The notes below the pieces were generated by a model. That model worked only from the letters and a program-made list of their open reading frames with translations. It did not search any database and was not told where the DNA came from. The translations under genes were made by a program, and so were the position numbers. A stretch of 64,000 bases of DNA, from NCBI RefSeq assembly GCF_000092905.1, contig NC_014098.1:1984001-2048000 (forward strand), written 5' to 3'. The stretch comes from Kyrpidia tusciae DSM 2912 (GTDB lineage: Bacteria > Bacillota > Bacilli > Kyrpidiales > Kyrpidiaceae). This document shows, in pieces, positions 60,096-64,000 of the stretch (position 1 is the first letter of the stretch; each line of letters starts with the position of its first letter).

Positions 60096-61521
60096 TGATG
60101 ATCCCGGGATCACCCGTTTTTTCCAACGCTTTTTTTCCCAACGCGGGGTAGCGGTGTCTTCAGCACACACCGTCGAAGAGTTTAACCTCCAACTGGAACA
60201 AGAATTCCATCTCGCTTTAGTGGACATTCGATTTGGAGCCGTGGATGGGGTCCAGTTGATCAACCAGCTCGCCCAAACGCACCCCCATTGTGCCGTCGTC
60301 GCCATCACCGGCTATGCCTCGGTGAAAACCGCCGTCCAGGCCATGAAAGCAGGAGCTCGGGACTTTATCGAAAAACCCTTTACAGATCTCGATCAACTGC
60401 AGCGCCAACTCGACGTTTATTTACGGGGATCCGGATCCAGCCGGGACGAGGATGACCCCTGGCCGGAACTGTGTCCAATCCTCCGAAAGATTGGGATGAT
60501 CTGTGCGGCAAATTCTCCGTTGCTGCCCATTCTGCGAATCGCCATGCGCATCGCCGATTCAGACATCCCGATCCTCATCCTGGGTGAAACTGGGGTGGGA
60601 AAAGAGCAAGTCGCTCGGTTTGTGCATGAGGCCAGTTCACGGCAAAACAACCCCTTTTTGGCCATCAATTGCGCAGCGATCTCCGATACGTTGTTAGAAA
60701 GTGAACTCTTTGGGCACGAAAAGGGATCATTCACCGGGGCGACAGAAACGCGTCAGGGACTGCTGGAATTGGCCGACAGGGGGACACTGCTGCTCGATGA
60801 GGTGGCAGATATGCCCGTCAGACTGCAGACAGTGCTCCTGCGGGTTCTCGAGCAAAAAGAGTTTCTGCGCGTCGGCGGGCGGTCGCCGATTCGCAGTGAC
60901 GCCCGGATATTGTCCGCCACGAATCGCCCGGTGGATCAATTGGCCGTCGAGGGGACGTTTCGAGAAGATCTCCTGTATCGGCTGGATGGCGTGCGTGTGG
61001 AAATTCCCCCGCTTCGCCATCGCAAAGACGACATTTTACTCATGATGAAGGATTTTTTGAAGCGACAGGATGTTCCGGAAGACCACGTGTCACCAGACTT
61101 CGAACGGTATTTGATCGCCTACGCATGGCCGGGTAACGTGCGAGAACTGTATCAGGCCCTTCGCCACGCCATAGCTCTGGCGGGCAAAGGGCCGATCACT
61201 CCGGAGCATCTCCCGGCCAGAATTCGGCATGCCGTGGAGGGCCACCCGCAAGATCCGGATGGTTTCACGTGGGATCAAGACCTTGACCAACTGACAAAGA
61301 GGATCCTCCAGGACTGGCTGCAAAAACAAGATTGCACTCTCGAGGAACTCGAGCAAACCCTCAAGCAACTCAATCGCCAAGTGTTGTTCCGGGTCGTTGA
61401 ACACCTGTGGACAAAATATCAAAAGGATAAAAACAAAGTCTGCGAGATACTTGGCATCAACGAGCGCAAATTCCGTTATATTCTCTATGAACTCCGCCCG
61501 GACCGGAGGGACTCACACTGA
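60073..61521 (+). CDS. NtrC-type sigma-54 response regulator
   Basis: Protein of 482 residues: receiver domain (DDD at 8-10, phosphoacceptor D51, T79, K101), then an AAA+ domain with Walker A GETGVGKE (171-178), the sigma-54 contact loop GSFTGA (218-223, Ser for the usual Ala) and Walker B GTLLLDEVADM. The C-terminal region (VFEILGINERKFRYILYEL-like) is a Fis-type helix-turn-helix. It overlaps and pairs with the upstream kinase. Its likely target is the -24/-12 promoter at 56019 with the palindrome at 55909. Its own genes are not sigma-54 dependent as far as seen. Confidence 0.92.
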   Translation: MTHVLVVDDDPGITRFFQRFFSQRGVAVSSAHTVEEFNLQLEQEFHLALVDIRFGAVDGVQLINQLAQTHPHCAVVAITGYASVKTAVQAMKAGARDFIEKPFTDLDQLQRQLDVYLRGSGSSRDEDDPWPELCPILRKIGMICAANSPLLPILRIAMRIADSDIPILILGETGVGKEQVARFVHEASSRQNNPFLAINCAAISDTLLESELFGHEKGSFTGATETRQGLLELADRGTLLLDEVADMPVRLQTVLLRVLEQKEFLRVGGRSPIRSDARILSATNRPVDQLAVEGTFREDLLYRLDGVRVEIPPLRHRKDDILLMMKDFLKRQDVPEDHVSPDFERYLIAYAWPGNVRELYQALRHAIALAGKGPITPEHLPARIRHAVEGHPQDPDGFTWDQDLDQLTKRILQDWLQKQDCTLEELEQTLKQLNRQVLFRVVEHLWTKYQKDKNKVCEILGINERKFRYILYELRPDRRDSH

Positions 61522-61924
61522 CGCAAAAGATCATAGACACCGGGCCAACCTAGCCCGGCGTCCAACCTCAGACGGTTTAGCCTTCCAAGGACTTCTTCCA
61601 CACCTGCTTGCCTGCAAATTACTGAAATACTGGCGGAAACCCGAAGAGGTATTTGAAACCGTCTCAGCCACCGGGCTGGTGCCGGAGTACACCCTGGATT
61701 TATGCCGGCAAGACCTGGAGGTATTGACCGAGTGGGACTCAGCCGGCGACAGGAGCTGGACGACCTGGGGCAATGGTTTTTGGGCCCAGGTCGGGGAGTA
61801 TGTGAAACGCCATTTGACGTACGCCGGAACCGACATCATGTACGGATGCTTCATCGCTTTCCGATCCCGTCAAGACTTGGCCACCTTACGCCGTCAGTTT
61901 CCGGTCGTTATACTTTGGCAGTAA
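61522..61924 (+). other. Possible decayed or unusual ORF after the response regulator
   Basis: One frame is open through this stretch and reads protein-like (HLLACKLLKYWRKPEEVFET, LTEWDSAGDRSWTTWGNGFW, YAGTDIMYGCFIAFRSRQDL) up to a TAA at 61922. There is no good start: the first ATG in frame lies inside the regulator gene at 61397, the next candidate is GTG 61679. I do not recognise a family. It may be a remnant of a gene that lost its 5' end. The strip to 61986 is otherwise empty. Confidence 0.3.
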
Positions 61925-61986
61925 CAGGATATCTCTCCCGATCCTACGGGAATGACTCTCCCAGTAGCTCTCCACATCACAGACAC

Positions 61987-62991
61987 TCAACCGGTACCGA
62001 TCACTCCAGTCGAGATGGCCGGTTGGAGGCGGTACAGTTGTTCCACTTCCTTCCAATGATCGAGTAAAACGCGAACCATCCCGGGATCGAATTGGTGGCC
62101 GCTTTTGGCTCGCAGATACCCCTGGACTTTGGAAGCAGCCCAAGGAACTTTATAGGGACGATGCGAAAACAGAGCATCGGTCACGTCAGCCAGGGCGACG
62201 ATTCGGGCGCTTTCGGGAATTTCATCGCCCTGTAATCCCTGGGGATACCCGCTGCCATCCACGTGTTCATGATGACACTGAGCAATCTCCCGCGCCATGA
62301 ATAAAGCCTCGTTATACCCGTAGATTCTCGCCATATTCTCGCTGAATCGGGTCAGCAGTTCGGCGCCCCGGGTGGTGTGGGTTTCTACCAGCTGCCGCTC
62401 CGCCGGGGTCAAAGGGCCCGGCTTAAACAAGATTTCCCGAGGAATGTACAACTTTCCAACATCGTGCATCACTGCGGCCATCCCCAACCACCTCGCCCGC
62501 CCCTCCGGCCATCCCAACCACCCCGCGAGAGACCGGGAGAGCCGGCTCACCCGATCCAAATGGTGCGCCACCGACGGGTCATCGGCTTCGGCCATCTGGG
62601 CGATCAGCCAAAAAAGTTGTTCGTGGGATTCGGCAATCGTTTGATAGGACACGTCCTCCACATCCCGACAAACCCCCAGGTAGTACACCTGACCAAAAGT
62701 ACGAACCGGCGTCACCGTTAGGGAGAAATTCCACACGCCCCCGTCTGCCCGTGCACTGCTCACGATCCCTTTCCACCCCTGTCCGCGTTCCAAATGTTCG
62801 CAGACGGATGCGGAAGTGCCGGGGAACAACCCCTTGGGTTTCGCATAAACCGCATCTTGCCCCACCAACTCTTCGCACCTGAAGCCGCTCGCCCGCTCAT
62901 AAGCCGGGTTGACGGCCAACAACCTGTGCCGGGCGTCGGCCACCATCACCGGATCATCGAGAAGCATATACGGGGCATACCAGTTTTCCAT
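61987..62991 (-). CDS. PAS-HD-GYP cyclic-di-GMP phosphodiesterase-like protein
   Basis: Protein of 334 residues. The N-terminal PAS domain (about 10-115) has ADARHRLLAVNPAYERASGF and GVCRDV. The C-terminal HD domain (about 145-315) has AVMHDVGKLYIP with the HD metal pair, CHHEHVDGSGYPQGLQGDEI with the GYP motif, and RIVALADVTDAL. These are all hallmarks of HD-GYP enzymes that hydrolyse c-di-GMP. No transmembrane segment. It stands alone and converges on the preceding genes. Confidence 0.9.
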   Translation of the reverse strand: MENWYAPYMLLDDPVMVADARHRLLAVNPAYERASGFRCEELVGQDAVYAKPKGLFPGTSASVCEHLERGQGWKGIVSSARADGGVWNFSLTVTPVRTFGQVYYLGVCRDVEDVSYQTIAESHEQLFWLIAQMAEADDPSVAHHLDRVSRLSRSLAGWLGWPEGRARWLGMAAVMHDVGKLYIPREILFKPGPLTPAERQLVETHTTRGAELLTRFSENMARIYGYNEALFMAREIAQCHHEHVDGSGYPQGLQGDEIPESARIVALADVTDALFSHRPYKVPWAASKVQGYLRAKSGHQFDPGMVRVLLDHWKEVEQLYRLQPAISTGVIGTG

Positions 62992-63719
62992 CTGTTGCTG
63001 ACCTCCAGTATTCAGGACTTTCCCAACTGTTCAGGCGCGCCGCTCCCCTTGAATCATCTTCACCACATCCTTCACCACCCCTACCCGTTCTTTCGTCCGA
63101 GCAGAGCAACTTCCGTGGCCAAAGCGAATACCCGGTTAACCATCGCCTCGGCTGGTTTGACCCCCTTGGACGCTTTGCCCCCGGTCTCCCACGATCCACA
63201 GCGAGCACGATCGTATTGCCAGCGGATTGAAATTCGCTCGTGCAGGCGCTGGTTACAAAGACCCGGTCCCAAGGCACACAATGCTGGAGGCTGGCACCGA
63301 TAAAAGCTGTGGGAAGGATCGCGCGCCAGAAGGATGACCGCAAGTTTGATGCGAAAACTCGAAAGGGCAGCGATCGCACCTCAGGGTCATGAGACGTATT
63401 AAATTTTTGCGTGTTGAGTGGAAATCTCCGTGAGTAAGTGACGAAACCGGGGAATTTGAGCGGCATGTGGCGGAGAGCGGTTGAAATGGTTTCGAATATC
63501 TTTAATTCCATATATTGTAATTAATGGGCAATTAACCCCCCCCCCCCCCCCCCGTTTTACATATATTACCATATTCAGCGACTTCGGAGAGTGCACAGAG
63601 ACTTCTCGGAAAATGAGGTCAGCAGTGGCCCCCATGAAAATCCCCCCACGCCTAATCCTATTTTGTTCTAGTTTCGACACCGCGGATAATATTTCCTGCA
63701 ATCGTTCTGTTTCTCCATC
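62992..63719. other. Stretch without a recognisable gene
   Basis: No supported gene on either strand. Parts on the minus strand near 63.0-63.3 kb look like eroded coding sequence (for example NRVFALATEVALLGRKNG and VVKDVVKMIQGERRA in different frames), but no family was recognised. The section from 63.38 to 63.70 kb is AT-rich and contains an 18-base C run. Confidence 0.5.
63536..63553. repeat. Homopolymeric C18 tract
   Basis: Eighteen consecutive C in an AT-rich, non-coding context downstream of the hydrogenase genes. Such tracts slip easily during replication. Its length in the assembly may be unreliable. Confidence 0.85.
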
Positions 63720-63869
63720 TCACCTGACCGGCATTACCGGCCCACTCGTAAACATCCGCCTCCGAACGCCGGGCGGCGGCCCGAGCGCCCAGAGTTTTCG
63801 AATGAGCGTCGGGCCGACCCCGTCGTCGCGACGGAGCAAGTTCCCGCAGCCGATCATCAATGTCGACAC
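63720..63869 (-). pseudogene. hyaD: Hydrogenase maturation protease, N-terminal fragment
   Basis: From GTG 63869 the frame reads VSTLMIGCGNLLRRDDGVGP and TLIRKLWALG, the conserved start of NiFe hydrogenase maturation endopeptidases (HyaD/HupD/HoxM), which cleave the large subunit C-terminus. After about 32 codons homology ends and TGA follows at 63720. Family members have about 150-170 residues, and the metal ligands further on are missing. It sits 26 bases after the large subunit stop with GAAGGGGATAGG in between, its normal operon place. Confidence 0.75.
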
Positions 63870-63895
63870 ATCAACACAGCCTATCCCCTTCGAGA

Positions 63896-64000
63896 TTAGA
63901 ACTTGGTCACTTCGTACATCGCGAGCTCTTTCTTCGTCTTCGCGTCATAGGCGTGGACCGTGCAGACGAGGCACGAATCGTAGCTCTGCGCCACGTGCGC
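63896..64000 (-). CDS. NiFe hydrogenase large subunit, C-terminal end (runs off the window)
   Basis: The last 34 codons include YDSCLVCTVHAYDA, the C-terminal L2 nickel-ligand motif (CxxC followed by xxH), and end in TKKELAMYEVTKF. The motif is usually DPCxxC; here Pro is Ser, as in some CTVH-ending groups of uptake hydrogenases. Residues after the His are normally removed by a maturation protease, leaving the rest as a C-terminal extension of 18 residues. The protease gene next to it is truncated. The enzyme oxidises H2 and feeds the quinone pool. Confidence 0.9.
   Translation of the reverse strand, partial: AHVAQSYDSCLVCTVHAYDAKTKKELAMYEVTKF

Noticed and set aside
63399-63701. A 100-codon minus-strand frame across the C18 tract encoding five glycines
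   Set aside because: No ribosome binding site, no family, and the frame depends on the exact homopolymer length.

Overview
The window looks like a chromosomal segment of a GC-rich (about 60 percent by eye) Gram-positive bacterium of the Bacillota. Evidence: strong GGAGG-type ribosome binding sites, frequent GTG and TTG starts, a KapD-type sporulation exonuclease, a PucR/Puc-type purine catabolism set, a guanidine-I riboswitch and the end of a NiFe hydrogenase operon. Together these fit a hydrogen-oxidising thermophile such as Kyrpidia (Alicyclobacillaceae). The genus is an inference from gene content, not from a marker gene.

Layout. 0-2.4 kb: arsenic resistance (Acr3 efflux pump, thioredoxin-coupled ArsC, small FAD oxidoreductase). 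2.5-5.0 kb: remains of an acyl-CoA operon (Fis-type helix-turn-helix stub, acyl-CoA synthetase without its N-terminal half, intact thiolase). 5.3-9.9 kb: a glycolate/lactate oxidase locus (GlcD, GlcF) under a FadR-type regulator; its LarA-like isomerase is a wreck, and half a LarE is fused to GlcF. 10-15.4 kb: a membrane protein, MenA, KapD, an acyl-CoA dehydrogenase scrap, adenine deaminase and DedA. 15.4-18.9 kb: an NMT1/SsuABC-like ABC importer with an isochorismatase-family hydrolase. 19.1-19.8 kb: a ruined APC permease.

19.9-41.2 kb is a nearly complete purine-to-ureide pathway. A minus-strand series of 14 genes (35.2 to 19.9 kb) encodes OHCU decarboxylase, uricase, HIU hydrolase, an aminohydrolase, a BMP-type nucleoside ABC importer, three-subunit xanthine dehydrogenase, adenosine deaminase, 8-oxoguanine deaminase and a creatininase-family protein. 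The regulator PucR sits at its head. Allantoate amidohydrolase, an M20 amidohydrolase and allantoinase diverge on the plus strand. Ammonia handling follows (PII and AmtB, 41.2-43.0 kb).

43.1-48.6 kb: a guanidine-I riboswitch with terminator precedes a guanidine-hydrolase-type ureohydrolase. The next gene, a metallophosphoesterase, is cut by an IS200/IS605-type remnant so that it reads in frame into TnpB; the other end of the element truncates an APC permease exactly at its terminus. 49.8-50.3 kb holds two related non-autonomous IS605-type relics, one with an omega-RNA-like right end.

50.3-52.8 kb: oxidoreductase, amidohydrolase and a decayed SGNH hydrolase. 52.9-61.9 kb: an acyltransferase truncated at its SGNH domain abuts the remains of a soluble diiron (propane/alkene-type) monooxygenase operon (beta subunit without N-terminus, effector protein). 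Downstream are a sigma-54 promoter, a Zn alcohol dehydrogenase, a DUF4242 protein, an iron alcohol dehydrogenase, and a histidine kinase with a sigma-54 response regulator. 62-64 kb: a PAS/HD-GYP protein, about 0.7 kb without a recognisable gene containing an 18-base C tract, a truncated hydrogenase maturation protease and the C-terminus of a NiFe hydrogenase large subunit.

The recurring theme is nitrogen salvage (purines, ureides, guanidine, ammonium) next to many partly deleted catabolic operons.
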